The position numbers and the translations under genes are program-made. A stretch of 64,000 bases of DNA from assembly GCA_900314845.1 (NCBI GenBank), contig OMWV01000037.1:1-64000 (forward strand), in the 5' to 3' direction. This DNA is from an uncultured Eubacteriales bacterium. Lineage in GTDB: Bacteria > Bacillota > Clostridia > Lachnospirales > Lachnospiraceae. Below are positions 1 through 8,226 of this stretch, piece after piece. Position 1 is the first letter of the stretch. Every line of letters starts with the position of its first letter. The notes under the pieces were generated by a model. It saw only the letters and a program-made list of their open reading frames with translations, ran no database searches and was not told where the DNA came from.

Positions 1-110
1 AAACAGGGGGTATTGCTCATTTTTTTCGCAAATCCCCAGAAATCAAGGGTTATACATGGTTTATTCATGCTTATGCATGACACTACGGAATATAGGGGGG
101 GGTTATTGTT

Positions 111-821
111 ATGAAAAAAATAATAGTTTTTTTGATTACTATATTAACAGTTACTCTTTGTGCATGTACCAGCGAAAAGGAGAGCAAAACATCAGATGTT
201 AAAGATGTCGCAGTGCTTTCAGACTATATAGAGTATGAGTACGCACCACTCAAGAAGGCATCCGATCTTATCGTTAAAGCTGAAATTCAAGACGATCTTT
301 CTGAAAAGAACAGCGTAATTGAAAGGGATAGTGATGACCCGGGATCAATTGCTAATTTCTACGCAGTCAGAAAAATAAAAATACTTGATGTGTATGCCGG
401 CAAAGAAAAAGTAAAGGCAGGAGATACGATAAAGATTATTGAGGATGCAGCAAAAGATGAAGAGTGCTATTATCATGGTGAAAATTACAAGAGCCTTAAG
501 AAAGGCGAAGAGTATATTTTGTTCTTAAATAATGACAATGCTGCCGGAGAATATTCTATAATAAGCGCTGATAATGGAAAAGTATGTACTTCAGATTTTC
601 AAGACATGCAAGATCTTAATGATAATAATTTTGACATTGCTGTCAAGACTCTTGCAGAATTTGACAGTGATCTCGATGAACAAGAAAAGGCAAAAATAAT
701 CAATGGTAAAGTATATAGAAGTATGAATAATGCGGCGTCAGGACATGAAATTGATTTGACATCAGGAGTCATGGAATACGACTTCACAGATAAAGGAATT
801 GCAGTTTCTTTGAAAGAATGA
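111..821 (+). CDS. Predicted lipoprotein of unknown function
   Basis: The 236-residue product begins with a short Lys-containing N-terminus, a hydrophobic stretch and a lipobox-like LCAC motif (Cys19), so it is probably exported and lipid-anchored to the outer face of the membrane. The rest is hydrophilic and acidic and alternates predicted strands and charged loops; I recognise no catalytic motif. A G-rich run just upstream of the ATG can serve as ribosome site. It is monocistronic: nothing precedes it in the window and a bidirectional hairpin (865-906) follows. The segment around residues 85-145 (hydrophobic strand, then a KKGEEY-type turn and ILFL strand) resembles small extracytoplasmic beta proteins, but this is only an impression. 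Function unknown. Confidence 0.7.
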   Translation: MKKIIVFLITILTVTLCACTSEKESKTSDVKDVAVLSDYIEYEYAPLKKASDLIVKAEIQDDLSEKNSVIERDSDDPGSIANFYAVRKIKILDVYAGKEKVKAGDTIKIIEDAAKDEECYYHGENYKSLKKGEEYILFLNNDNAAGEYSIISADNGKVCTSDFQDMQDLNDNNFDIAVKTLAEFDSDLDEQEKAKIINGKVYRSMNNAASGHEIDLTSGVMEYDFTDKGIAVSLKE

Positions 822-864
822 TTAATATCTGAAAATAATTGACATGTAAAATATTATTGATATC

Positions 865-906
865 AAAAGTCAGCCCTGCAGGGAAATGATCCCGGGGCTG
901 ACTTTT
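865..906. terminator. Bidirectional intrinsic terminator
   Basis: Inverted repeat 865-876 / 894-906 (AAAAGTCAGCCC paired with GGGGCTGACTTTT) with A-run on one side and T-run on the other. It lies between the convergent lipoprotein gene and carB and can end transcription from both. Confidence 0.85.
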
Positions 907-935
907 TGTAAGATTTAGTTTTGCAGGCTTAGACA

Positions 936-3900
936 TCAGCCATTAATATGGGCGTGATATTCTTGGAGAGACCGTACCGGCGACCCCTTTCCTGATCTTT
1001 CACGGGCGATGCCGATCGCCGTGGCGCGGGCGCCGGCCATGGTCGTGATGTATGGAATGTGGTGCTTTATCGCGTTCTTGCGGATATAACTGTCGTCCAC
1101 GGCGCTTTCCTTGCCGGCGGGGGTGTTCACGATGAGATCGATCTCCCCGTTTGTGACGGCATCTATGATATTGGGCCTGCCTTCGAAGATCTTGAGGATC
1201 TTGCCGGCAGGGATCCCCGCGTCTCGTATCATCTCAAATGTCCTGCCGGTCGCCAGAATGTGGAAATCGTTGTCGGCAAAGAGCCTTGCTATCTCAAGCA
1301 GCTGAGGCTTGTCGCGGTCGCTGACGCTGATCAGGACAGTTCCGGACAGGGGCAGCTCTGTGCGGGTCGCCTCCTGTGCCTTGAAATAAGCGCGTCCCCA
1401 GTTTGTGGAAAGGCCCAGGACCTCGCCCGTCGACCGCATCTCCGGCCCGAGAAGGGGATCGACTTCCGGGAACATATTGAAAGGAAAAACAGCTTCCTTG
1501 ACGCCGTAGTAAGGGATCCGGTGGTTCTTCAGATCCGGTACAGGCGACTTGCGCCCGGTCAGGGGCATGGTCATGATGTCCGTCGCGATGCGGACCATGT
1601 TGATATCGCATACCTTTGATACCAGGGGAACGGTCCTGGACGCGCGGGGATTTGCCTCAAGCACGTAGACAACTCCATCCTCTATGGCGTACTGCATATT
1701 CATCAGCCCGACAACGTTCATCTCCCGGGCAATGCGGCGGGTATAATCCTTTATCGTATCGACCTGGTCTGCTGTCAGGTGGCGGGAAGGCAGGATGCAG
1801 GCAGAGTCTCCGGAGTGGACCCCGGCAAGCTCAATGTGTTCCATGACAGCGGGGACAAATACGTTCTCGCCGTCGCTGATGGCGTCTGCTTCACACTCTG
1901 TGGCATTGTGAAGGAAGCGGTCTATGAGGATGGGTCTGTCCGGTGTGACGCCGACGGCCTCCCTCATGTAGACTTCCATCTGCTCCTCATCGCGGACAAT
2001 CTCCATGCCGCGTCCGCCCAGGACGTAGGAAGGGCGGACCATGACAGGATATCCGATGGTGGAGGCGATAGACTTTGCCTCATCCACCGTGACGGCCATG
2101 CCGCTTTCTGGCATGGGAATGCCCAGCTTATCCATCATGCCGCGGAAAAGATCGCGGTCCTCCGCCATGTCGATGGTCTCCGGGCTGGTGCCCAGGATAT
2201 TGACGCCGTATTTTTTCAGGTCAGCTGCCAGATTGAGGGGAGTCTGTCCGCCGAACTGGGCGATGACGCCGGCCGGCTTTTCCTCATGGTAGATAGCGAG
2301 GACGTCTTCCAGGGTCAGAGGCTCAAAATAGAGCTTGTCCGAGGTGTCATAGTCTGTGGAGACGGTCTCCGGGTTGCAGTTGACGATTACAGTCTCAAAG
2401 CCCAGCTTTTTCAGGGCAAATGCAGCGTGGACGCAGCAGTAGTCGAATTCTATGCCCTGGCCGATCCTGTTGGGGCCGCCCCCCAGGATCATGACCTTTG
2501 GCCTGTCAGACCTTACGGGGTTGCTGCTCTTGTCAAGATTGTAGCTGCTGTAGTAGTAGGCGGAATCCTTTGTCCCGGAGACATGGATCCCCTCCCAGTG
2601 CTCGACCATGCCGGCCTCTTCCCGGGCCTTGCGGACTTCTTCTTCGCTGGTCCCGGTTATCTGGCTGATATAGCGGTCGGAGAAGCCATCCCTCTTTGCC
2701 TGGAGGAGTTTATCCAGGGCAGGCAGGTGGCCAGGTCTGCAGGCGGGATCCCTCTCCGGATCCTCAAGCTCCGCCTTCTTTACATCTTCAAGGGAAGTAT
2801 CGTGTGATTCCGCGATCAGGACCTGTTCTTCTTCTACGAGCTCCCTCATCTGCTCTATAAAATATTTCTTGATCTTTGTCATCTCATAGAGCTGGTCAGT
2901 GGACGCCCCCTTGCGCAGGGCCTCGTACATGATGAACTGGCGCTCGCTCGTAGGAAACCGGAGCATATCAAGGAGCTGGTCCAGCCTTTTCTCATGCAGA
3001 TCCGCGGCGAATCCCAGGCCGTATCTGCCGCGCTCCAGAGACCGGATGGCTTTCTGGAAGGCTTCCTTGTAGGTCTTGCCTATGCTCATGACCTCGCCCA
3101 CAGCCTTCATCTGGGTTCCCAGGTGGTCGTGAACGCCCTTGAACTTCTCAAAGGCCCAGCGGGCAAATTTTATGACAACGTAGTCTCCGTCCGGAACGTA
3201 CTTGTCCAGGGTGCCGTACTTGCCGCACTCAATGTCTTCGAGATTGAGACCGCAGGCAAGAAGGGCTGACACGAAGGCGATGGGGAAACCGGTCGCCTTG
3301 GAAGCCAGGGCAGAGGAGCGGGATGTTCTGGGATTGATCTCTATGATGATGATCCTCCCGCTCACCGGGTCGTGGGCAAACTGGCAGTTGCAGCCGCCGA
3401 TGACCTGAATCTTGTCAACGACTTTATATGCCTGTTCCTGCAGTCTGTCCTGGACATCCTGGGAAATGGTCAGCATGGGGGCAGAACAGAAGGAGTCCCC
3501 TGTATGCACGCCCATGGGGTCTATATTCTCTATAAAGCAGACAGTCACCATATGGCCCTCAGAGTCGCGGACAACCTCCAGCTCCAGCTCTTCCCATCCT
3601 AGGATGGACTCCTCGACAAGGACCTGATGGACAAGAGAGGCCTGCAGACCTCTGGCGCAGACCGTGCGCAGCTCATCTACGTTATAGACAAGGCCGCCGC
3701 CGGCTCCGCCCATGGTGTAGGCAGGGCGCAGAACGACAGGGTAGCCCAGCCTGGACGCTATGTCAACTGCCTCATCAACGGAGTAGGCAACCTGGCTTCT
3801 GGCCATCTCTATCCCCAGTTCCTTCATGGTATTCTTGAATTCAATCCGGTCTTCGCCCCGCTCGATGGCATCGACCTGGACGCCGATAACCTTTACGCCG

Positions 3901-4229
3901 TATTTGTCAAGAACGCCCGCTTTGGAAAGCTCGGAGCACAGATTCAGTCCGGACTGACCTCCAAGGTTGGGAAGAAGTGCATCCGGGCGCTCCTTCTCAA
4001 TGATTTGAGTCAGCCTCTTCACGTTCAGTGGTTCAATGTAAGTCACATCTGCTGTTTCCGGATCGGTCATGATCGTGGCAGGGTTAGAGTTGACAAGGAT
4101 GATCTCATACCCCAGCTTTCTCAAAGCCTTGCAGGCCTGGGTGCCTGAGTAGTCAAATTCACATGCCTGGCCGATGATGATGGGACCGGATCCAATGATC
4201 AGGATACGATGGATATCAGTTCGTTTCAT
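936..4229 (-). CDS. carB: Carbamoyl-phosphate synthase large subunit
   Basis: CarB makes carbamoyl phosphate from bicarbonate, ammonia (delivered by the CarA glutaminase subunit) and two ATP, for arginine and pyrimidine synthesis. The 1097-residue protein shows the expected internal duplication: two ATP-grasp halves, each starting with a nucleotide-binding motif (IIGSGPIIIGQACEFDYSG near residue 10; ILGGGPNRIGQGIEFDYCC near 570), each with a lysine/glycine-rich grasp loop (TMGGAGGG; VLGGRGME), followed by a C-terminal MGS-like allosteric domain (ISVSDRDK, ILATGRT). Length is slightly above the usual 1070. A good GGAGG site precedes the ATG. No carA lies beside it in this window, and I see no PyrR attenuator or arginine box in the 169-bp upstream gap, so regulation cannot be read. 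Many long antisense ORFs here are shadows of this codon-biased gene. Confidence 0.97.
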   Translation of the reverse strand: MKRTDIHRILIIGSGPIIIGQACEFDYSGTQACKALRKLGYEIILVNSNPATIMTDPETADVTYIEPLNVKRLTQIIEKERPDALLPNLGGQSGLNLCSELSKAGVLDKYGVKVIGVQVDAIERGEDRIEFKNTMKELGIEMARSQVAYSVDEAVDIASRLGYPVVLRPAYTMGGAGGGLVYNVDELRTVCARGLQASLVHQVLVEESILGWEELELEVVRDSEGHMVTVCFIENIDPMGVHTGDSFCSAPMLTISQDVQDRLQEQAYKVVDKIQVIGGCNCQFAHDPVSGRIIIIEINPRTSRSSALASKATGFPIAFVSALLACGLNLEDIECGKYGTLDKYVPDGDYVVIKFARWAFEKFKGVHDHLGTQMKAVGEVMSIGKTYKEAFQKAIRSLERGRYGLGFAADLHEKRLDQLLDMLRFPTSERQFIMYEALRKGASTDQLYEMTKIKKYFIEQMRELVEEEQVLIAESHDTSLEDVKKAELEDPERDPACRPGHLPALDKLLQAKRDGFSDRYISQITGTSEEEVRKAREEAGMVEHWEGIHVSGTKDSAYYYSSYNLDKSSNPVRSDRPKVMILGGGPNRIGQGIEFDYCCVHAAFALKKLGFETVIVNCNPETVSTDYDTSDKLYFEPLTLEDVLAIYHEEKPAGVIAQFGGQTPLNLAADLKKYGVNILGTSPETIDMAEDRDLFRGMMDKLGIPMPESGMAVTVDEAKSIASTIGYPVMVRPSYVLGGRGMEIVRDEEQMEVYMREAVGVTPDRPILIDRFLHNATECEADAISDGENVFVPAVMEHIELAGVHSGDSACILPSRHLTADQVDTIKDYTRRIAREMNVVGLMNMQYAIEDGVVYVLEANPRASRTVPLVSKVCDINMVRIATDIMTMPLTGRKSPVPDLKNHRIPYYGVKEAVFPFNMFPEVDPLLGPEMRSTGEVLGLSTNWGRAYFKAQEATRTELPLSGTVLISVSDRDKPQLLEIARLFADNDFHILATGRTFEMIRDAGIPAGKILKIFEGRPNIIDAVTNGEIDLIVNTPAGKESAVDDSYIRKNAIKHHIPYITTMAGARATAIGIARERSGKGSPVRSLQEYHAHING

Positions 4230-4354
4230 AAATTGCCTCCGTTTTTTTGCCGCTGCATATCATGCTTTTCATTTATTTTATATTCTATCTTACATAACTG
4301 CAACAGTAATTTCTCCCAAATCATTGGAAATTCCTGCAGCCCCGGGTCAAGGAT

Positions 4355-4383
4355 TTGCATTTTTATACAAATAATGCTATGCT
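4355..4383 (+). promoter_or_regulatory. Predicted sigma-A promoter of the alarmone synthetase gene
   Basis: TTGCAT (4355-4360), 17-bp spacer, TATGCT (4378-4383), ending 39 bp before the chosen start at 4423. Found by eye. Confidence 0.5.
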
Positions 4384-4422
4384 AAATCGAATGCTCACAT
4401 GAAGAATAAAGGCGGTATTTTC

Positions 4423-5430
4423 ATGATAAAACTAAACGATTATTTATACGGCGGTCATACGGTGCTCAGCATCCTCCATGCCTATGCCAGAGATCTGGGG
4501 ATAAGCTCAGTAAAAAGCGGCAATGAGATAGACAGGATGCACAGCGAATTCTTAAGCCATTATACGGGACTTCTGGAGCACAATGAATTCCTGACGTCCC
4601 AGTCCCAGAGGATTCTGGAATTTTATAAATTTATGACGGAAAAATATCCACTTCTTTCCTTTATATTTAAAGGCAGGATAAAGTCCCTGATCCGGACAGA
4701 AGAAAAGTATAATGGCTATATAGCAGGAGAAATCTACCGGACATATAAGAGTACAGGGAAATTTCCGGATGTAGAAGAACTGAAGAACAGGCTGGGCCAT
4801 TTCCGCGACCTGATCGCCTACCGGATCGTCATATCCGTGCCCGCCTGCCATCTGGCTCCCGGCCAGGATAAGCAGAAGGTGGAGGAACAGTACCTCTATG
4901 AGATCGCCAATGACCTTCCTCAGTTTCTGGAGGAGAGGGGTTTCCGCCCGGAACTGTCCCAGTGGACGGAGGGCTATTATGGACCTGCCCTGAAAAGAAA
5001 CTTAAGGCCCTACTACCGGGACTATATCTGCAATCCCAAGGAGTCCGGCTACCGGTCTCTGCATATCACGGTCTATGACCGGGAGGCGGAAACATTTATT
5101 GAAATCCAGATTAGGACGAAGACCATGGACGACCTGGCTGAAATAGGAGCTGCCAACCATACGGATTATGAGCAGAGTCAGGAGGAAAGCCGGGCAAGGC
5201 ATTCCCTGATACCGGAGGGTGAGAATATCTATTTTGACGAGGCCTTCGAGAGGGTAACTGCTCTGCAGGATCTTGATCTGTCCTCCATTGATGTTGATAT
5301 GTTCACAGCCCTGTCCAATACCCTGATGAATGATTCCTGCGGCCTTTACCGGGGCCGGCTGATCCTTCCCTACGAACACCTGTCCAGTTATCAGAACGAT
5401 CTGATAGAGACTCCGGAACTTAAGGGCTGA
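4423..5430 (+). CDS. RelA/SpoT-type (p)ppGpp synthetase domain protein
   Basis: This 335-residue protein carries a RelA/SpoT nucleotidyltransferase domain, which transfers pyrophosphate from ATP to GTP or GDP to form the alarmone (p)ppGpp. Recognisable blocks are the arginine/lysine strand KGRIKSLIRTEEK, the DLIAYRIVI motif, DYICNPKESGYRSLHITV (family pattern P-K-x-x-G-Y-x-S-L-H) and EIQIRTKTMDDLAEIGAANH. It lacks the HD hydrolase, TGS and ACT domains of long Rel, so it is a small alarmone synthetase-like enzyme with an N-terminal extension of about 75 residues and a C-terminal tail. The ATG at 4423 is chosen because AAAGGCGG precedes it; an ATG at 4399 has no ribosome site. Divergent from carB. 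Whether all catalytic residues are active cannot be settled by eye. Confidence 0.85.
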   Translation: MIKLNDYLYGGHTVLSILHAYARDLGISSVKSGNEIDRMHSEFLSHYTGLLEHNEFLTSQSQRILEFYKFMTEKYPLLSFIFKGRIKSLIRTEEKYNGYIAGEIYRTYKSTGKFPDVEELKNRLGHFRDLIAYRIVISVPACHLAPGQDKQKVEEQYLYEIANDLPQFLEERGFRPELSQWTEGYYGPALKRNLRPYYRDYICNPKESGYRSLHITVYDREAETFIEIQIRTKTMDDLAEIGAANHTDYEQSQEESRARHSLIPEGENIYFDEAFERVTALQDLDLSSIDVDMFTALSNTLMNDSCGLYRGRLILPYEHLSSYQNDLIETPELKG

Positions 5431-5498
5431 GCTTTGATATAAGAAGTATTTCTGGTATAATTTGACTATAGACAAATTGGCAAAATTTACCAGAGAGG

Positions 5499-5937
5499 AT
5501 GCTTATGTTAGAGAGAATCTTTCATCTGAAAGAGCATGACACGACTGTCAGGCGGGAGGTCATCGGCGGCCTGACCTCATTCCTGACCATGGCCTATATT
5601 CTGGCTGTCAATCCCAATATCCTCGGTACAGTCATGGACCGCAGCGGTGTTTTTGCGGCGACAGCGCCGGCCCTTATTTACGTCGGCATGCTGATGATCT
5701 CATCGGCCAAAAAGATAGATTTTGAGGGAGATATCGCGGATGTGGCGGGAGCCTACATGGCAATGCTCCTGATGCCTCTTGCCTATTCCATCGCGACCGG
5801 GATCATGTTTGCTATCCTCATCTGGGTCATCCTCAAGGTCGTTGAGAAGAAGGCCAGGGACGTATCCCCTGGTCATGTGGGTCGTTTTTGTCCTTTTCGC
5901 CCTCAGGATCGTCACTCTGGTGACCAATTTCCAATAG
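5499..5937 (+). pseudogene. Remnant of an NCS2 (AzgA/PbuG-type) purine permease
   Basis: The first ~45 codons match the start of AzgA/PbuG-type nucleobase permeases (TTVRREVIGGLTSFLTMAYILAVNPNI), then the reading frame jumps straight into what is normally the family's C-terminal end (TAPALIYVGMLMISSAKKIDF). Roughly 300 codons of membrane segments in between are missing; full proteins are about 430-460 residues. A second lesion sits in a CCCC run near 5866-5869: removing one C restores a typical hydrophobic C-terminus (MWVVFVLFALR) ending in TAG at 5935-5937, whereas the present frame runs on to 6038. The ribosome site is intact (AGAGAGG). It cannot form a transporter. The joint lies in GCGACAGC-like sequence coding for A-T-A, suggesting deletion between short homologies. 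Confidence 0.88.
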
Positions 5938-5957
5938 CACAATGCCCTGATACACGC

Positions 5958-5989
5958 AAAAGCCGGTACATAAAGAAGTTCCGGCTTTT
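5958..5989 (+). terminator. Intrinsic terminator after the permease relic
   Basis: AAAAGCCGG (5958-5966) pairs with CCGGCTTTT (5981-5989), a 9-bp stem ending in a T-run. Persistence of the terminator fits its origin as the end of a once intact permease gene. Confidence 0.75.
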
Positions 5990-6023
5990 CCAATATTTAA
6001 ATGTATTTTATTGCGTACAACTA

Positions 6024-6052
6024 TTGGTTAACCAGTGAAATGCTGTTATAAT
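6024..6052 (+). promoter_or_regulatory. Predicted sigma-A promoter upstream of the hydrogenase operon
   Basis: TTGGTT (6024-6029), 17-bp spacer, perfect TATAAT (6047-6052). It is the best promoter seen before the hydrogenase operon, which would give a leader of about 330 nt. Confidence 0.55.
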
Positions 6053-6064
6053 ATTAACGTAATC

Positions 6065-6292
6065 ATGGCGTGTGTGCTGAAGAACGAATATTTAGCACGC
6101 GAACTCTTCTTAAGTGAATATATTTTTCAGTATCAGCTGAGGTTTCTTGTTTCTATGCTCCTATCTGCATTTCTCAGTGGTATACCAATCTTGACTTTGC
6201 TCAGTACGACAGAGCAGCTGAAAAATATTGAGCTTGAAGAAGAGAGAAATTTCAACAATTTTGACACTTTCGTTAACATTTTCACTGTATGA
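6065..6292 (+). CDS. Questionable small membrane-like ORF
   Basis: A 75-codon ORF just downstream of a good promoter. The predicted peptide has one hydrophobic segment (LVSMLLSAFLSGIPILTLL) followed by a Glu-rich helix and an Asn/Phe-rich tail. There is no ribosome site before the ATG, and I recognise no family. It may be a small membrane protein, a remnant, or chance coding in a leader; I lean to remnant or chance. Confidence 0.2.
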   Translation: MACVLKNEYLARELFLSEYIFQYQLRFLVSMLLSAFLSGIPILTLLSTTEQLKNIELEEERNFNNFDTFVNIFTV

Positions 6293-6298
6293 TCGGGA

Positions 6299-6371
6299 AC
6301 ATCAGGATTTTTAAGTTCCGAAAAAAGGCCGTGGTCGGACATTTCCCGGATCTAACGTGAGATCCTGATGG
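6299..6371 (+). promoter_or_regulatory. Structured 5' leader of the hydrogenase operon
   Basis: CATCAGGAT (6300-6308) is exactly complementary to ATCCTGATG (6362-6370), closing a ~53-nt interior that contains further self-complementary pieces. GATCGGGAA just before can instead pair with TTCCCGGATC inside it. The base of the stem is 5 nt from the GGGGAGG ribosome site of the next gene. It matches no riboswitch class I can name. Confidence 0.4.
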
Positions 6372-6390
6372 ATCGGGGAGGTTAGGTGTA

Positions 6391-8226
6391 ATGGAAAGAC
6401 TGAAGTTTGAAAAACCGCGAGAGGGGCAGAAGGTCCTGGAAGGAATGTACAAGGACATGAGCATTCGAATCCTGTCCAGCCCCCTGGGAACATGTCCTGT
6501 CGACATGACACTGAATTTTGTCAGAGTCTGTCATGCGCAGAGCTGTGGAAAGTGCGTGCCCTGTCACGTCGGACTGGGACAGCTGGTCAAGATGCTGCAG
6601 GAGGTCATGCACGGAGCAAAGAACCCCAATATTCTCACAAGAATCAGGAAGACAGCTACGGTAATCCGTGATACGGCTGACTGTGCCATCGGATATCAGG
6701 CGGCAGATATGGTTCTCAGAGGCCTGGAGGGTTTCCGGGACGATTTCGAAGAGCATTTCCGTCATGGCGGATGTCTCTACCGCAGCAGGCAGGGAATCCC
6801 CTGCAAGGAATCCTGTCCGGCTCATGTTGACGTACCGGGTTATATCGCTCTGATCGGAGCCGGCCGCTACGAAGACGCGGTAAAGCTGATCCGCAAGGAT
6901 AATCCTTTCCCTTCTGTCTGCGGCTATGTCTGTGAGCATCCCTGCGAGACACACTGCAGAAGAGCCATGGTGGATGCTCCCATAAATATCTGCGGACTCA
7001 AGAGGTACGCAGTTGACCATTCCGGCGATATTCCGGTGCCTGACAAGGAAGAGCCTACAGGCAAGAGGGTCGCTGTTGTAGGCGGCGGACCCGGCGGTCT
7101 GACGGCTGCCTACTATCTGTCTCTTATGGGCCACAGCGTAAAGGTATTCGAGCAGATGGACAAGCTGGGCGGCATGCTTCGCTATGGTATTCCTGATTAC
7201 CGTCTGCCGCAGGACGTTCTGGACAATGATATCAATTACATCCTGGCAACCGGAGTAGAGGCACAGTGTAATGTCAATGTCGGCAGGGATATCCTGGTCG
7301 ATGACCTGAAAGAGGAATACGATGCGGTCTACGTATCGATCGGAGCTCACGATCACAGAGACCTGGGCATTCCGGGCGAGAAGGGAAACCGGGTCATCAG
7401 TGCTGTTAAGATGCTCAGAGAAGCAGGAGAGGGCAGCGGGCCCGATTTCACTGGCAAGAGGGTTGTCGTAATAGGCGGCGGCAATGTTGCCATGGACGCG
7501 ACAAGGACGAGCCTGAGGCTGGGAGCTGATAACGTAACAGCGGTATACAGAAGAAGAATAGAAGACATGACAGCCCGCGCGGAGGAGATAGAGGCAGCTC
7601 AGGCAGAGGGAGCCAATATCATGACTCTCATGGCGCCGGATCATATTGAACTGGGCGAGGACGGAGGAGTTTCCGCTCTCTGGGTTCAGCCGCAGATCAT
7701 ATCCAATGTCGTATCCGGAGGCAGGACAAATGTCCGCAAGGCAAAGGCTGATCTTGAGAGGATATCCTGTGATTATGTCATTATCGCCATCGGCCAGTCT
7801 ATCAATTCCAAGCCCTTTGAGGAAAGCGGCATCCGGACGGAGAGGGGCGTTATCCAGACAGAGCTCAGCTCCTTCGTTCCCGGAAGCGGCAATGTATTTG
7901 CCGGCGGAGATGCCGTATCCGGACCGGCGACCGTTATCCTGGCAGTAGCTGCCGGCAAGGTTGCCGCGGATAATATCGATAACTTCTTTGGTTATGACCA
8001 TAAGATCAGCTGTACGATAGATATGCCGAATCCGCCGATGAGCAATGGCTCTCCCTGCGGACGTGTTACACTGCGTCAGCGTGAGATCCCTGAGATCAAG
8101 GGTGATTTTTCACTTGTAACACAGGGCATGAGTCCTGAGGAAGCCGGTCAGGAGTGCGGCAGATGTCTCTGCTGCGGTCGTTTCGGCTATGGTCTGTTCA
8201 GCGGAGGGAGGACAATGGAATGGTAA
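6391..8226 (+). CDS. NuoF-C/GltD-like NAD(P)H flavoprotein, hydrogenase partner
   Basis: This 611-residue protein joins two modules. Residues ~40-125 resemble the C-terminal 4Fe-4S domain of NuoF/HydB (VCHAQSCGKCVPCHVGL), without the FMN/NADH-binding part. Residues ~130-590 match the glutamate-synthase small subunit/NfnB type: an N-terminal Cys-rich 2x4Fe-4S helical domain (CKESCPAHVDVPGY, VCGYVCEHPCETHC), an FAD-binding GGGPGGLTAA motif, an NAD(P)-binding GGGNVAMDATRTSLRLGA motif and the closing FAGGDAVSGPATVILA segment. A last Cys cluster (CGRCLCCGRFGYG) lies near the C-terminus. The family moves electrons between NAD(P)H, FAD and iron-sulfur clusters. The stop overlaps the hydrogenase start, so the two are translationally coupled and probably form one complex. 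GGGGAGG precedes the ATG. It is not a glutamate synthase subunit: no large subunit is present. Confidence 0.88.
   Translation: MERLKFEKPREGQKVLEGMYKDMSIRILSSPLGTCPVDMTLNFVRVCHAQSCGKCVPCHVGLGQLVKMLQEVMHGAKNPNILTRIRKTATVIRDTADCAIGYQAADMVLRGLEGFRDDFEEHFRHGGCLYRSRQGIPCKESCPAHVDVPGYIALIGAGRYEDAVKLIRKDNPFPSVCGYVCEHPCETHCRRAMVDAPINICGLKRYAVDHSGDIPVPDKEEPTGKRVAVVGGGPGGLTAAYYLSLMGHSVKVFEQMDKLGGMLRYGIPDYRLPQDVLDNDINYILATGVEAQCNVNVGRDILVDDLKEEYDAVYVSIGAHDHRDLGIPGEKGNRVISAVKMLREAGEGSGPDFTGKRVVVIGGGNVAMDATRTSLRLGADNVTAVYRRRIEDMTARAEEIEAAQAEGANIMTLMAPDHIELGEDGGVSALWVQPQIISNVVSGGRTNVRKAKADLERISCDYVIIAIGQSINSKPFEESGIRTERGVIQTELSSFVPGSGNVFAGGDAVSGPATVILAVAAGKVAADNIDNFFGYDHKISCTIDMPNPPMSNGSPCGRVTLRQREIPEIKGDFSLVTQGMSPEEAGQECGRCLCCGRFGYGLFSGGRTMEW

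Larger units (their letters stand above)
5938..6390 (+). other. 453-bp gap upstream of the hydrogenase operon
   Basis: Contains, in order, a terminator for the permease relic (5958-5989), a consensus promoter (6024-6052), one weak small ORF (6065-6292) and a hairpin-rich leader (6290-6380). No other gene is supported. Confidence 0.6.

Noticed and set aside
1059..4148. Long open frames opposite carB (for example 1779-2807 and 3627-4148 on the plus strand)
   Set aside because: They lie antisense to an unmistakable carB, lack ribosome sites and family motifs, and follow from its codon bias.
4230..4398. PyrR attenuator or arginine box before carB
   Set aside because: No anti-antiterminator motif or terminator and no clear ARG-box dyad could be seen.
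6382..8001. A 539-codon antisense frame opposite the flavoprotein gene
   Set aside because: Its composition mirrors the coding strand, no recognisable domain is present, and the sense gene has clear catalytic motifs.
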